Positions 23,406-34,622 are shown, counted from the stretch's first letter. The stretch is 64,000 nucleotides of DNA from Hormiphora californensis (GCA_020137815.1 CM035362.1:3538414-3602413), one strand, 5' to 3'. Translations and numbers: made by a program. The notes: generated from the letters alone by a model not told the origin.

Positions 23406-24494
23406 AGGGAGAGGAGAGAGAGAGAGAGGAGAGAGAGATTTGAAGGGGCTGACAGGTAACACCGGCCTGGAACGGACAGGACGGATAAAAAATTGCCCTA
23501 AATACTTAACATCGGGACCAACAGTGCACAGCTGCTCGCTAGTTTAGAGTAAAATCGATTTTTTTTCGCTAATACGACCGCTAATGATCTATAACGAAAT
23601 ATGTTGTATCAGTGCATGATCATGTGATCATCACCCTTAAACAGTGTCACGTGACCTGCGATCCATGATCATGTGGGTCCTAAAAATACTCTGTAGTAGT
23701 AGCTTAGTTGTAGATTGGATAGCTGGGAATATATTTTTCTAATCCTGCTAAGCATGCTATACCAAGTGGAATAAAGGGTCCATAACCATCGGTGAAAAAC
23801 ATACCAAGAATGCTTTCTGTCTGTGATCATGTCTGTCATGTCTGCTATCATTTAGGTCACGTGACTGATTATCAGCCAATCAGGGACCAGTATTTCCTGA
23901 TTCCGTCCTCTGTAACAATAACCTGACTTTGACGGAGACCCGTGACGTGCAGCAGCCTGAAGGTGCTGATGGTGGTGACTGGCGGCAGATATTGCCGTGG
24001 GCAGTAGCCTGCTTTCCAGGTTGGTCTGGGTTAGGTAGGGATGGTGTTGGTGGAGGAGTTGAACTTGGTGTTGCTGATCTTTCAGCTTTTGTACCTGCAC
24101 AGGGAATGGCGGGGATGAGGATTTGGGAAATTGCTGAACATGTAACATGTCATTTAAATACCTCCCGTATATTTTAAACTTATGTACGGTACGTGATTGA
24201 ATATTCAGAATATATCTTTTTCTATGTAACCCTCATTGTTTCAAACGCAACGTCATAAAAAAGTAGCTCATGAACATAAAACTTTGATCGCGAAGAAGAA
24301 TATAACAAAGAATTAATTTATTAATTTCGAATTAAATTCGAATTAATCACCTCATTGTAAAGTTGTTGGCTGCGATTGAAATCCTTGAACCCGAGGATTC
24401 CCTCGATATTGTATGTTACAGCAGGACTTGGCCCACTCGGCTCCTTCAACCCTCCTGTTTCACTAACTGAACTTCTCAAGGCACTTTCTGTCAT
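8206..24494 (-). CDS. paired-like (Q50) homeobox gene with eh1 and OAR motifs, 8 exons
   Basis: Predicted nuclear sequence-specific transcription factor, 376 aa. Exons in transcript order: 24494-24351, 24094-23923, 16954-16860, 16575-16480, 15041-14923, 14773-14672, 9390-9252, 8469-8206. All phases agree and borders are GT/AG; the acceptor of exon 3 could instead be at 16927 (same phase), and exon 2's donor GTTATT is weak. The start ATG (24492-24494) has context ACCATGA. Residues 28-35 YNIEGILG form an eh1/octapeptide (Groucho-binding) motif. A His/Gln-rich stretch follows in exon 2. The homeodomain spans about 124-183: [46 protein letters not shown], with Q50 and N51. Exon joins fall after homeodomain residues 14 and 46; the 46/47 intron is shared by many paired-class genes. 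The last exon is Ser/Thr/Pro/Gln-rich and ends with an OAR-like motif [16 protein letters not shown] (about 355-370). The arrangement matches the Arx/Alx/Rax/Prrx group; His replaces the usual Trp after RRAK. Which orthology group is unresolved. Confidence 0.9.
8774..8812. promoter_or_regulatory. GTCACGTGAC plus two ATTGG boxes outside the MITE
   Basis: GGTCACGTGACCTAATTGG followed by CTGATTGGTTT. It shares motifs with the MITE core but not its termini. It lies in the last intron of the homeobox gene. Confidence 0.4.
8977..9085 (-). mobile_element. hAT-like MITE in homeobox intron 7
   Basis: Full length with CAGGAAACGACCGA and CGGTTCCTG ends. No clear target duplication. It is 166 bp from the exon 7 donor. 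Confidence 0.88.
9503..9593 (-). repeat. partial copy 1 of homeobox exon 7 with its acceptor
   Basis: Repeats the first ~90 nt of exon 7 ([16 protein letters not shown]) and the CATCTCAG acceptor, then passes into the TTAGGG-like satellite. The frame stays open for at least 50 codons. No donor is visible. Confidence 0.8.
9661..9740 (-). repeat. partial copy 2 of homeobox exon 7 with its acceptor
   Basis: Second exon 7 fragment in the satellite, beginning at the acceptor (AG at 9742-9741) and carrying the same LFQQL coding start. Shortened at its 3' end. Confidence 0.78.
9862..9975 (-). repeat. partial copy 3 of homeobox exon 7 with its acceptor
   Basis: Third fragment, acceptor AG at 9977-9976. 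Its CTGATAGGAGCTG end is itself duplicated. Confidence 0.78.
10560..11135. other. homeobox intron 6 spacer, no gene seen
   Basis: Mixed sequence with short CT runs. ATGAAACCCGATAG near 10663 is inverted as CTATCGGGTTTCAT near 11140, hinting at an old inverted-repeat element around 10660-11155. Confidence 0.4.
11140..11360. mobile_element. MITE-like element made of nested stem-loops
   Basis: Outer inverted repeats ATGAACGTTTGTTAG and CTACAAACGTTCAT with CGCGTTAT/ATAACGCG. The interior folds into consecutive hairpins, including AGTTTAATCGCCC/GGGCGATTAAACT and a GTTGGCTGT...ACAGCCAAC stem with inner CCCAGC/GCTGGG. Confidence 0.65.
11826..12019 (+). CDS. short ORF of unknown function in homeobox intron
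   Basis: 64 codons from ATG (11826) to TGA, opposite in strand to the host gene. The product is Ser/Arg/Gln-rich ([20 protein letters not shown]) and ends PIEYRNL. Composition is more protein-like than surrounding frames, but I recognise no domain. It may be a real small gene, an exon of a transposon, or chance. An upstream in-frame ATG at 11771 would give 82 codons. Confidence 0.25.
12543..12651 (+). mobile_element. hAT-like MITE, full length
   Basis: Perfect 8-bp target duplication GAATAAAA (12535-12542 and 12652-12659). Deep in homeobox intron 6, antisense to the host gene. Confidence 0.92.
12798..13035. repeat. (CT)n then (GA)n microsatellites
   Basis: CT run at about 12798-12822 and an interrupted GA tract at about 12913-13023, mutually complementary and so able to pair. 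Confidence 0.85.
13040..13690. other. AT-rich intronic spacer, no gene seen
   Basis: Contains one inverted pair around a GCGAGAT...GACGAAAAAGACTGTACG stretch (about 13215-13290). Nothing else stands out. Confidence 0.4.
13693..14286 (+). repeat. 22-23 bp minisatellite, about 26 copies
   Basis: Unit GGGTGGGGGACTTAGCAGAACA alternates with GGGCGGGGACTTAGCAGAACA variants. Variant order repeats in blocks, suggesting higher-order expansion. G-rich on the plus strand. Lies between homeobox exons 7 and 6. Confidence 0.95.
14538..14646 (-). mobile_element. hAT-like MITE, 25 bp past homeobox exon 6 donor
   Basis: Full length. In transcript orientation it begins with the CAGGAACC terminus 25 bp after the exon 6 donor (exon end 14672). 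No clear target duplication. Confidence 0.9.
15895..15975. promoter_or_regulatory. E-box/CCAAT cluster not derived from an intact MITE
   Basis: TCACGTGA twice (about 15901 and 15942) with GTGATTGG boxes near 15926 and 15968. Same vocabulary as the MITE core without its termini. Confidence 0.4.
16348..16456 (-). mobile_element. hAT-like MITE, 23 bp past homeobox exon 4 donor
   Basis: Perfect 8-bp target duplication GTTTATGT (16340-16347 and 16457-16464). In the transcript it starts 23 bp after the exon 4 donor (exon end 16480), sense orientation. Confidence 0.93.
16664..16769 (+). repeat. 11-bp minisatellite, about 9 copies
   Basis: Unit AGAATACGCAG with CAA and GTG variants. It lies between homeobox exons 4 and 3, about 90 bp from each. 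Confidence 0.9.
17137..17215 (-). repeat. hairpin element, copy B
   Basis: Inverted copy of the element at 5072-5155: the same 13-bp perfect stem (17143-17171, loop GAA), the GCCTTTTTGC hairpin and GAATTC border. Flanks outside this core are also weakly similar. Confidence 0.75.
17220..18060. other. intronic spacer, no gene seen
   Basis: Unique-looking sequence within homeobox intron 2. Homopolymer C (17866) and G (18029) runs only. Confidence 0.4.
18064..19357. mobile_element. 1.3-kb foldback element with TA target duplication
   Basis: Two ~600-bp arms, near-perfect inverted repeats starting CTGTGTGATTTTAAATGACT, meet around a (GA)n loop at about 18687-18752. TA flanks both ends. Each arm carries an AAGGTCACGTGAC box close to the loop. 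No transposase ORF; a Tc1/mariner-like foldback is the best guess. Confidence 0.85.
19400..21300. repeat. pyrimidine- and GA-rich simple repeat region
   Basis: CT tracts at 19425-19480, 19610-19660, 20160-20195, 20913-20965 and 21070-21290, GA tracts at 19765-19820, plus self-complementary GATCGCTC/GAGCGATC runs at 20340-20640. Open frames here are low-complexity Arg/Glu or Ser/Leu and are not genes. Confidence 0.8.
21963..22062. other. assembly gap, 100 N
   Basis: Exactly 100 N following a GA tract, so the length is probably a placeholder and sequence is missing from homeobox intron 2. Confidence 0.99.
22141..22670. mobile_element. foldback element, diverged arms
   Basis: Arms beginning AGGTCA..CGAG..TTCAGACC and AAGAAATCGGAGGTTAACTT recur inverted at 22600-22670. 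GATATCAAAAAATCGCTACAT and GTAGAGGACCATCCGAG blocks face each other across about 22380-22440. More diverged than the other foldbacks. Confidence 0.75.
22817..22843. repeat. 12-bp perfect stem-loop
   Basis: CTGGTCCGGCTC, loop TTC, GAGCCGGACCAG. Same stem-plus-3-nt-loop design as at 1209 and 5117. Confidence 0.7.
22850..23850. other. intronic spacer with GA tract, no gene seen
   Basis: GC-rich block at 23160-23245 and GA tract at about 23365-23440. GTCACGTGACC at 23646. No coding signal I trust. Confidence 0.4.
23851..23908 (-). mobile_element. hAT-like MITE fragment, about 12 bp past homeobox exon 2 donor
   Basis: Half element (E-box, one CCAAT, decayed TIR TTCCGTCC) just inside intron 2; exon 2 ends at 23923. 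Sense orientation relative to the gene. Confidence 0.8.
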
Positions 24495-24934
24495 GGTGAT
24501 TGTAGCTAAATTGGGGAGAGAATTCTTGCTCAGATCTTATTTACTATTATTCATAATAAAGGGGAGAGACAATATATTACTTTGTTATAAAGGGGGGATA
24601 ATTGTGTTTTTTGAGAAATCAAACCGGCGGGGACAAGTATATTATATACAAGCTGAAAAAAGTACATTCGAAAAGTCAGTCTCAACAAGTTGAAGTTGGA
24701 GAGAAAGAGAGAAAAAAGAGAAAAGAGAGGGAGATAAAAAGAAAAGTTAGTCCCAAATTATACGAGGGGGGGGGGAATGTTGTAATTGAATCTTTGTGGG
24801 AGAAATTCTCTCAGCTGAGTTGCGTTCCACCAGGTGGATAGATAATTCCCTAAATTGTCTCTATTTCGGATAATTTAATCATTGAAAAATGGGAAAATTG
24901 GACACATTATCTAATCTATCGTTTCTCTCGTTTC

Positions 24935-24953
24935 TCTCTCTCTCTCTCTCGTT

Positions 24954-25002
<49 letters not shown>

Positions 25003-25020
25003 TCTCTCTCTCTCTCCCTC
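24935..25020. repeat. (CT)n tract
   Basis: Interrupted CT run upstream of the homeobox start codon (gene reads leftwards). Confidence 0.9.
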
Positions 25021-25346
25021 CCAGTCATAAGGCATCATCTCGAATGACTGTATTTGATCATGTCCCGTCATGCTGCGAACCCGTAATGCCGTCTCGAATA
25101 ACATCCAAAACAAAAAACAGATTAACAAAATATATATAATATATAACATAATATAATATATAATATACGATCATATTATTGAGTTATTATATATGATCTA
25201 AGACTGCATAGTTATGCTTATCGAATATATATTCTCGCCTAGGAGAAACCCAACAAGTAGTAGCTGCAAACCGACCCTGTCGATAAATCATACTTGTCAG
25301 GCAATGAATGTAATATATCATGTACGCTGCTCGAATTACATTATAT

Positions 25347-25454
25347 CAGGAACCGACCGAATCAGGAAATACTGGTCCCTGATTGGCTGATAACCAGTCA
25401 CGTGACCTAAATAACGATTTCTGATTGGTTGTTTACTTGTGTCGGTCGGTTCCT
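25347..25454 (+). mobile_element. hAT-like MITE upstream of homeobox gene
   Basis: Near-complete copy; TTATAT flanks both sides as a partial target duplication. About 850 bp upstream of the homeobox ATG. Confidence 0.88.
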
Positions 25455-25843
25455 TATATTTACATTAAATTAATGTGACCCTCGCAAGACTCTCATAAAA
25501 AACAAAAATTAATCAATAATCGTGTTTGTGTTAGCAAAGTGGTTCGGAGGAAGCATAATAATTATAACATCTATCTATTTTTGTGCATGATATAATTTAC
25601 GGAGGTCAGAGTCGGACCAACGCCCCAAGAATTAATCGATTATTATATCCTAATTAATATCATGCTATAATTCAATGAACGTGATGGAACGATAATTTTA
25701 TTTTTCTATGGCCGCGACCGGGGATCGATCCCGTTATAATAATTGTTACCAGACTGGCAAATCACATTAAAATCAATAACGCAATTCAGACAGCGAGAGA
25801 GAGAGATTAGAGACTGTCATTTCGCATTAGCCATTCTCATTTG

Positions 25844-25857
25844 GTTACCATGGTAAC
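25844..25857. promoter_or_regulatory. perfect X-box-like palindrome
   Basis: GTTACCATGGTAAC, a 14-bp palindrome close to the RFX X-box consensus, 1.35 kb upstream of the homeobox ATG. Confidence 0.4.
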
Positions 25858-26104
25858 AGTTATATTCAAATATATTCATAGGAAATTAACTAATTATAAG
25901 TCCCTTATAGCTAGGTCCCAAATACAATATATATCGGAAATTAACCCATGTCCAATGCAGCAGTTAGAACCAAGAATTGAATCAAACACAACAGCTCCCA
26001 ACACACGGCATATTATAGTCGCATACTACGTGCTACAATTATTGGTATTCTCTCTTAACACCATTGATGAGAGATAGAACCTACTGGAGATTTGCAGCAC
26101 GGCT

Positions 26105-26187
26105 GACAGCCAATCACAAGCCAGTATTCTAATCACGTGACAGGTTTCGACCAATCAGGAGCCGCCCTTAAACGTGGTCACGTGGCT
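26105..26187. promoter_or_regulatory. CCAAT/E-box cluster upstream of homeobox gene
   Basis: CCAATCA at about 26110 and 26151 and CACGTG at about 26134 and 26178 within 83 bp. Promoter-like composition 1.6 kb upstream of the homeobox ATG; no start site can be assigned. Confidence 0.4.
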
Positions 26188-26273
26188 GTTTGGTTGTGTG
26201 TGAGCAGGGCAAGGTAGGCTTACAGAAGCTTGTTTTTATTATCATGTGCAGGCATGGAGTTAGGAAGAAGGAT

Positions 26274-27255
<982 letters not shown>

Positions 27256-27763
27256 TAAGTGTGGGAGGGAGATTTTGAGACATACTGCACTCTAAGGGTT
27301 TGCATAAATCACTATGCTAGCTACGCTAAACATTCTCAAAATGTGACAATTCGGGGGAAGAAGAAGCCATCAATAATAATTACAGTCATGGCCATAAAAC
27401 GAGACGGCGTCAAAAAATTATTTGATTCACGTATTAGGATATGTAATTTAATCACTGCCTTTAAATTCTTTCAATCTGCAATACGTAGTCACTGAAGGAT
27501 TTCTGACTGCTCGAAACACGTAAGAAGATAACATTCTGTGTGAACTCTCTTGCGGTGAGATCAGTGATTAATAAAGTTGATTAGGGGGAATATCAAACTT
27601 GCGGTCAATTCAATCAAATTAAATCACGAGAAGAACTATAATAAAATATGATCTCGAGGCAGCAGAAGTTCCGAGAAAAGTTCAGCAGCAACCGAAAAGA
27701 AAAACAACCAGCTAGATAAATTAAATGAAGACAAATTGTTAAAACAGATGGCCAAGTACTGAC

Positions 27764-27843
27764 TTGTTGTGATCCGTGAACACACCTCTCCCCCACTGCT
27801 GCACGGCAGCCCACGCGCTACTCAACAGTATGTCACGTGACTG
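27764..27843 (-). CDS. candidate isolated coding exon
   Basis: On the minus strand a good acceptor (CGCCCCTCAG) is followed by an open frame SRDILLSSAWAAVQQWGRG then VFTDHN, ending at donor GTCAGT. Composition is protein-like and unlike nearby repeats, but I cannot name a family and see no partner exons; the flank at 27.9 kb onward is poor sequence. Confidence 0.22.
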
Positions 27844-27889
27844 CTGAGGGGCGCGTGGTCACGTGACCACTACTCCCCGGGGGTGCGCG

Positions 27890-30800
27890 GCTAGTAAAGG
27901 GAGAGCGGGGGGTAAAAAGGGGAAATGGGGGAGAGGGGGGAGGAAGGGGGGAAAGAGAGAGGAAGGGAAGAGAGGAGGGGGAGGAGAGGAAGAGAGGGGG
28001 AAAGGAAGGGGGGTAGGGGGGGGGGAAAGTGTAAAAAGCACTGGAGGAAAAAGAAAAAGGAAAGGGGGGAGCAAAAAAGCAATTTTTAAGTGTAAAAAAA
28101 CCTTTTGGGATCAAAAAACTCTGAAATGATTTCCCTTTCCCATAAATAAAGGGATCAAAATGTTTAAATTTTAAAAGGGAAGGTTCAGTCAACTGGGAAA
28201 ATCGCCTCTGGGGAGAAGAGGACCATGAAACCGAGAGGAGAGAAAAGGAGGAGAAAGAGTGTGGTTGTGAGTAAAATTAGAAAGGGTCTCAAAATTTCGG
28301 AAAAAACCGCCATTACAGGGGGGCTTAAAAAGGGGGTTAGTTAAAAGGTACTTTTCCACCCTTTACTCCACTCCCATCTTTATTCCATCCCCACCCCCCC
28401 CACCCCACCCCAACCCCCCCACCCCAAACCCACCCCACCCCCCCATCCCCCACCGCACCCCACCATTTACCCCCCCCCACCCCCCCGCACACCACATGGT
28501 ATTTTAATTCTAATGTGTGATGGGACTGAGTGGAATAAAATCTATCAAACGTGTTAAAAATTTAAAATATTCGAAATTCCTGGATTTAAAAAAAAAGGCC
28601 CCCACGCGGGCCTAAATGGTAATCTTTTTTTAAAACGAAGGGGGTATTTTACTTTTTAGGGGCCAATCACGTATTTTGAAAAAATTATATTTGCTTTTTC
28701 TATTCCTTTTTTACCTTTAAAAGAAACGTTTAAAATGGGAAATTTTTTTAATAAAATAATTTTGGGTTTGTTTAAACCTTGTTTTCTTATCCCCCTTTTC
28801 TTATCTAACCGGAAGAAAATGTATTTTTTTGGACTGGGTAAAGCCAATAAGCGAAAACTGCAAGGATAGGAAAGTAGACAAATGAAAGGAAAAATAGGGA
28901 CCGCAAATAATAAAATTAAAATAGAAAAAATAGTGGTTGACGAAATCGAGTCGGGTGAGGGGGAAGAGAGGGGGAAGGGGGGGGTTAGGGAGGGGAGAGA
29001 GAAGAGAGAAGAAAAGTGGGGGGGGGGGGGGTAAAGAAAATGGAGAACTCATGTAGGGGGGTTTTTCCTTCCACTAGGACCCCTTGGAGATAAAGGGAGG
29101 AAAAGGGGGAAAAGGGGAAGAGAGGGGAAAGAGGGAGAGGGGAAGAGAGAAAAGAGGGAAAATAAGGAGAGAAAAGAAGAGCATACCGAATGAGGTGGGG
29201 GTTGGGGTTGTAGGGCTTTTGGTGTGTCCCCCGGGGGGTTTGGGGGGGTGGGGGAAAAAGAGAGAAAAAGGGGGTGGGGAGTCGTATCAGTTTTTTGGGT
29301 GAGAATGTATGAGTAGGGACTTTCTAATTCGCAAAAAAAGGGGTGCCCGCGAATCAACAAATTAATGTGACAATGTGACGAAACAGATGAGGGGTGTCTG
29401 CATAGTATGTTTGTAATGATTTTTAAAGGGGGGAGGGGGAAATCACGTACAAATTAAGCGTGGTCAGCGCCCAAAGAAACGTTTTTTTGTGGTTCCGCCC
29501 GGGTTTTTTTAGCTAAAAGTCTTATTTTGTCATTTGGGGGTCGGGTTTGACTGTTTTGGTTAGGTTTTTTAAGCTGCTGGTTTTTAAATTTTTCCCTTGA
29601 GTCGGTTAGTATACGTGTATACTTTCACGTTAATTGAGTGGACTTGGTAGGTAAGGGGGGGGGCCATTCCCCAAAAAATAGCCAAAAACCACTGGAATTG
29701 GGGTTCCCCGTTTTTTGTGTATCTGGATTAACTCAAAAAAAAACAGAAAGGCATTTGGAGATAAAGGGGGGGGGGCGGGGCCCCCCTCCTATTCCCCAAC
29801 CCCTGGTCTCTGAATACGAAACCCAGTAGATTACTTGTATTGTTTTTTCTATGGGGGCGGGGGAGGTGGCAAAAGACAATAGAATATAAAAAACTTGATC
29901 TACCCAACACCACACACCCGTACCCAAAAGGGGGCCTCATTTAAAATTTTTTGAATCCCAAATTTATGTTTTTTCGTAGAAAAGGGGAGACTCCTTTTAT
30001 TAAAAAAAAATACCAGTTAAGTTGAGAAAATAAAGTATAAATGATGTGCAAAAAAAAAAAAATTTAAAAATGAATTTCACTTTTCATAAAAAAGCACTTT
30101 GTTTTTATGATAAATTTCTAATCCTTTGTTTTTTTAAATTTTCATTCAAAAAAGAGGTTGCCCCTGCGAAAATTTTTTTAAAAGATCACAGACTACCAGA
30201 GTAATATTTAAGGCTCAACAAAACGAAGACTTCAACCCCGTACATTGTTACCATGCATTTTAAAATGGTACGGGGACCATGGGAAAAAGGGGGTCGTACC
30301 ACCGATTTTTTTTTGAAACAAAAATCTGGTTTAGATCGGGGAGGCGCGGGAGGCCTCCCAATTTTTTGGGGCTCCGCCAAATTCATGCCCATTTTTTGTA
30401 ACGGGGAAAAGTCAAAAAAGGTTTTTGCTTGAAAAAAGTATAGCACATTAAAATTTGTCATTATTTTTTGAAACTATAATTTGGAGATGAAATCCGTCAA
30501 ATTTGTCCTTTTTTTTCTACATCGTATCCCTACATCCTTTGGCTTTTTTGAAGACCCCCCCCCCAAATTGAAGAATCGAAGCACAAAATCGAAGAGGCCG
30601 AGGCGTGCTCATAAAGAAACCCGAAACACAAAACTAAAAATCTGATTCTGACAAACTGACAATCTGATTCTGTACATGCGTAGGGCAATCTGTGCAGTGA
30701 AGCATATTATACAACAGTGATACGTGTTTATGTTAAATTGTTTCTCCCTTTCTGAAAATCCCGCCGGGGGGCCCAAATCCCCTTGCAGTACCTACCATCT

Positions 30801-33720
30801 AATCAGTATCAAATGTTCGACACATAAATCTACCTAATTCGATAATTGATATCAAATGCCCCTCCCAGCTCCCGTGTTTTTTTTTTCGAGGGAACTGGTA
30901 CGGAATTTGCTGCCGAATTGAAAATATTAACCCACCCTTTTGGCTTTGGTTTCATGCACTTATTAATTCGCCCTCGACTTCCCGGGGAACCCGACTCACC
31001 GGAAACCCGATATAACGGAACCCCGATTTACCGAAAGGAAAATTTTCCCCCGATATCCGGGCCACCCCGGGTAAAACCCTTTTACTTATTTTATTTATTT
31101 CCCCCGAGTATTAATTCGCCTTGGTTTTAATAAAAAGGGGGGAGTAAATAAAATAATAAAAAATAATGGTGGAGAAAAATAAAAAAAAATTTAAAAAAAA
31201 TAATATCCCAAATTATAACTACGCCTGCCCATAACTTAACGAATGACGACAGTTTATACGAAAACTTTTGGTGGCCCTATCACAGTTAGATTCTCATCTG
31301 CTTTGGGATCCAATCTCTAGCTCAACTCTAGAATTGTACATAAGTAACTTTGTTTTGTTCAAACCCTATAATAGGCACATGCTGCCTATTAGGGTTTTTA
31401 ACAAAATGCATGAGTTCGAGAAGTGGGTTGGTAAGTTTTGAGAAGATGGGGGGTCTTATAAAAATTGAGTAACATATCAACCCAAATAAAAGTCTGGTTA
31501 TACGGATATTTGCATATTATGATGCGATGAATAAAAGTGCCAAACTTTTTTTAAGGGGGAAGTCAGTATTTTGTATCCTTCTATCCGGCCCGTGGGGTTT
31601 TATTTTGGGGTGAAATTTTGAAATGGGCTTGATCAGGTGTGATTCATAAAAAACCCCAAAATTTTTAAAAAGGTAAGAAGGGGGAAGGGGGAAGAAACAG
31701 AAGAGAGAGAGAACCTTTAGCTGAAATTTTTGAGAGTCTTGCCCAAATTTAGAAAGGGTGATCTGCTGAAAGGGCCCCCGCCCTTTTAAAACACTATTTA
31801 AAATTCGATAAGTTTTTGTGTGGGGGGTAAAAGTCCTTTAGTGGAACATTAACATTTTGGGAAACGCCAAAAAAATCAAACTGTTAAGAAAATTTGAAGA
31901 AATAAAAATCTTTTTTTTTAAACCCCAAAAAAAAAAAATTTAAAAGCGGCATAAGGGTTTTTATTTTTTTCCTTTTCCGGGGGAAAAAAATGATAGACGG
32001 TTATTGTATTGTAGAAGAACGCAAATTGAATAATTTAGAAAGGGGGGGGGAATCATATTATAAACCCCTGCCCCCCCTTTTTTTAAAAAAAAATTTTTGT
32101 CGACAATTTTAACATTTTGGGGATATATGGAAATTACATGTGCATCAGAACAAAGACTTTGTCTTCTGTCTTTTTTTTCTCTCTCTCTCACTGTCTCTCT
32201 CAGTCCCTCTCTTTTCCCCTCCATCTCCCCTAAACAATTTTAGGGAAAATATTTGGGGGCTTTTACTTCGCTTTTACAGCCAACTTACCCCCAATAAAAT
32301 GTTGATGTTCAAAAAAATCGGGGGTTTAGGAAAACAATTGTTTGGGGCCGGGAGCTCTTCAGTTTCAAAAGGGTTCTCACTGCTGAGGATCGACTCCCTA
32401 AACTAACACAGTATAATGCTGATGTTGCACACATAATTTACATGTTCTAATGCGGGCTGAAAAGAAATGAAAATTAAATTATTATAGAATAAAATTAACG
32501 GAACGGCACTAATATAAATACGCGACTCCATTCACTTGTACCGTTACGGGGCGGCGGGGCCATTGAGATCAAAGGCACATGATCATCAATTGTCCGTCGG
32601 ATTAATTATTACTAATTATATATAGGGAGTTAGGGCAAGAGGGAGAGAAAAAGGTAGGGAGTATAAAAGGGAGAGAAGGGGAGATCAGAGAGAGAGAGAT
32701 TATATTTTTTGTCATATTTTAACATCGTAAAGAGACGCCTCCCATTTTAAACACTCACAGAATGCCAGAAAGGATAATAATTTAATTATTATTAATTAAA
32801 TATTAATCATATACCCGGGGGACCCCGTTTACCGGGGCCCTGATTACCGGACCCCCGATTACCGGGGAGGATTTCTTTCCCCCCCCTTTTTTTTTAAAAT
32901 TTTTCGAATTTTTGGCCATTTTGGTAAACTTGCATTTTTGAAATTCGCTGGGTTTCAAGGGGGATCACGTATCGTTCGTTTCGAACCGTCAATTAGCGGC
33001 AGGAAAACTGATAAATGCACCGTTTTCAAAACACGATTCGACGTGGCTGGAAAAACCTTTAAAAAAACTTTTTTTTTTCAAAATTTTACAAAATCTTTTG
33101 GTAAATCCCTTTATCATGCTCCCCGAAAATTTTTCAGAGAAAAAGTTTTTTTTAAAATTTTTGAATTTCCCTCCCCCGTTTTAGGGTGCCCAGATTGGGC
33201 ATGGTATCACTATCGGTTCTTTTTCGAACCGTCTAATTAGGGGCGGGGCACGTGATAATGCCCGATTCAAAACACGTTCGAACGTGGTTTTTTTATAAAA
33301 CCCTTAAAAAAATTTCAAAACTTTTTTTGCAAAATTTTACAAACCCTTGGGTAAAGGGTTTTGACGGGGGCCCCCCCGAAAAATTTTTTTTCAAAAAAGT
33401 TATTTTGAAATTTTTTATACTTCCTCCCCCCCTTTTAAAGGGTTTGCCCAGATTCGGCATGGTTCCCCGTATGGGTTTCTTTTCAAACCGTCTAATTAGC
33501 GGCAGGACATGCGAAAAAAGGGGCACCGATTCAAACACGATGGGACCGGGGGGGGGTTTTAAACCCTTAAAAAAGTTTTAACCATTTTTTTAAATTTTTA
33601 AAAAAATTTTTCTTTTTCAAAGGGACAAAAGCATGATCATATTATATTGTCATCAAAAAATTGAAAAAATACTATACAGTTGTTTTTCTTGGTAAAAATT
33701 TTTTTGGGAAAAAGTGGGAT
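27890..33720. other. low-complexity, probably error-rich sequence; no gene seen
   Basis: Dense runs of 4-12 identical bases (poly-G, poly-A, poly-C, poly-T), near-absence of stable motifs, and known repeat motifs such as GACCCCGATTTACCGG in degraded spellings (about 31020 and 32820). This looks like unpolished long-read consensus. Confidence 0.65.
32920..33590 (+). repeat. three tandem ~250-bp units
   Basis: AACCGTC(T)AATTAGCGGCAG recurs near 32985, 33228 and 33486, each followed by ACACGATTCGACG-like and AAAATTTTACAAA blocks. Degraded by homopolymer variation. Confidence 0.65.
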
Positions 33721-33746
33721 TTAGGGGTTTAAAATATATGCTCTCA

Positions 33747-34622
33747 ACCCCGATATACCGGGCACCCCGATTTACTAGTAGAGTCGATAACTACATCGAC
33801 CTCTCCCAATTGTTCCAGTTTTTGTCACATCTGTTTGGAGCCTCGACACGACCTCTAAACAGGTGTTACTTTTTCACAAACTGTTTTCATCTTGGTGTAA
33901 TCAGCAGTTGAAATGTTGCTAATCATAACAAAAACCTGACTAAATTTTTTCAACTTGGGGTAAAACCATGGGTGTCAAAAGTTAGCTCTAGATCCCCTGA
34001 GTAACCATCCGGAGACTCTAAGAGATATTTCAAGCCGTTCTCCTGTAATCATTAATCCCGGTAGAGCACATATTTGAGTATGGACGTACGTGCAATTGCC
34101 TACAACCTCAACTTTAATGTATAACGTTAATGTGCGTCTCTCTCTTTTCTCCCCCTTGAGAAAGAGTTATCTCGCGCGGCGCAACCGCACGTGCGGTTTT
34201 TCCAGAGAGAGTGAGAGACATACAATAACATGTAAACAGCCTGCCAGCGCTCACGTACGTCCGCATTGTATTTTTTTCTCCACCGGGATTAATGATTACG
34301 GGAGAACGGCTTGAAATATCTCTTAGAGTCTCCGGATGGTTACTCAGGGGATCTAGAGCTAACTTTTGACACCCATGGTTTTACCCCAAGTTGAAAAAAT
34401 TTAGTCAGGTTTTTGTTATGATTAGCAACATTTCAACTGCTGATTACACCAAGATGAAAACAGTTTGTGAAAAAGTAACACCTGTTTAGAGGTCGTGTCG
34501 AGGCTCCAAACAGATGTGACAAAAACTGGAACAATTGGGAGAGGTCGATGTAGTTATCGACTCTACTATACCGGGCAAAATGGCTTCCCCCGAGGATCCC
34601 GGTAAATCGGGGTCCGACTGTA
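33747..34622. mobile_element. pogo/Tigger-like element ends split by a foldback insertion
   Basis: Left remnant CCCCGATATACCGGGCACC (33751 on) and right terminus GGTAAATCGGGGTCCGACTG followed by TA (34602-34623). GACCCCGATATACCGG-type ends with TA duplications are usual for pogo/Tigger MITEs. The foldback at 33778-34566 sits inside it. Confidence 0.7.
33778..34566. mobile_element. 789-bp foldback element with TA target duplication
   Basis: Arms of about 285 bp are almost exact inverted repeats beginning GTAGAGTCGATAACTACATC. TA on both sides (33776-33777 and 34567-34568). The 34065-34280 centre has a short open frame and an AGAGAGTGAGAGACATA motif facing TGTGCGTCTCTCTCTT. The good arm identity contrasts with the poor sequence just upstream. 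Confidence 0.85.

Noticed and set aside
25690-25760. B-box-like GGGGATCGATCCC (minus strand) suggesting a tRNA or SINE
   Set aside because: No convincing A box or full cloverleaf; could be a decayed SINE but unsupported.
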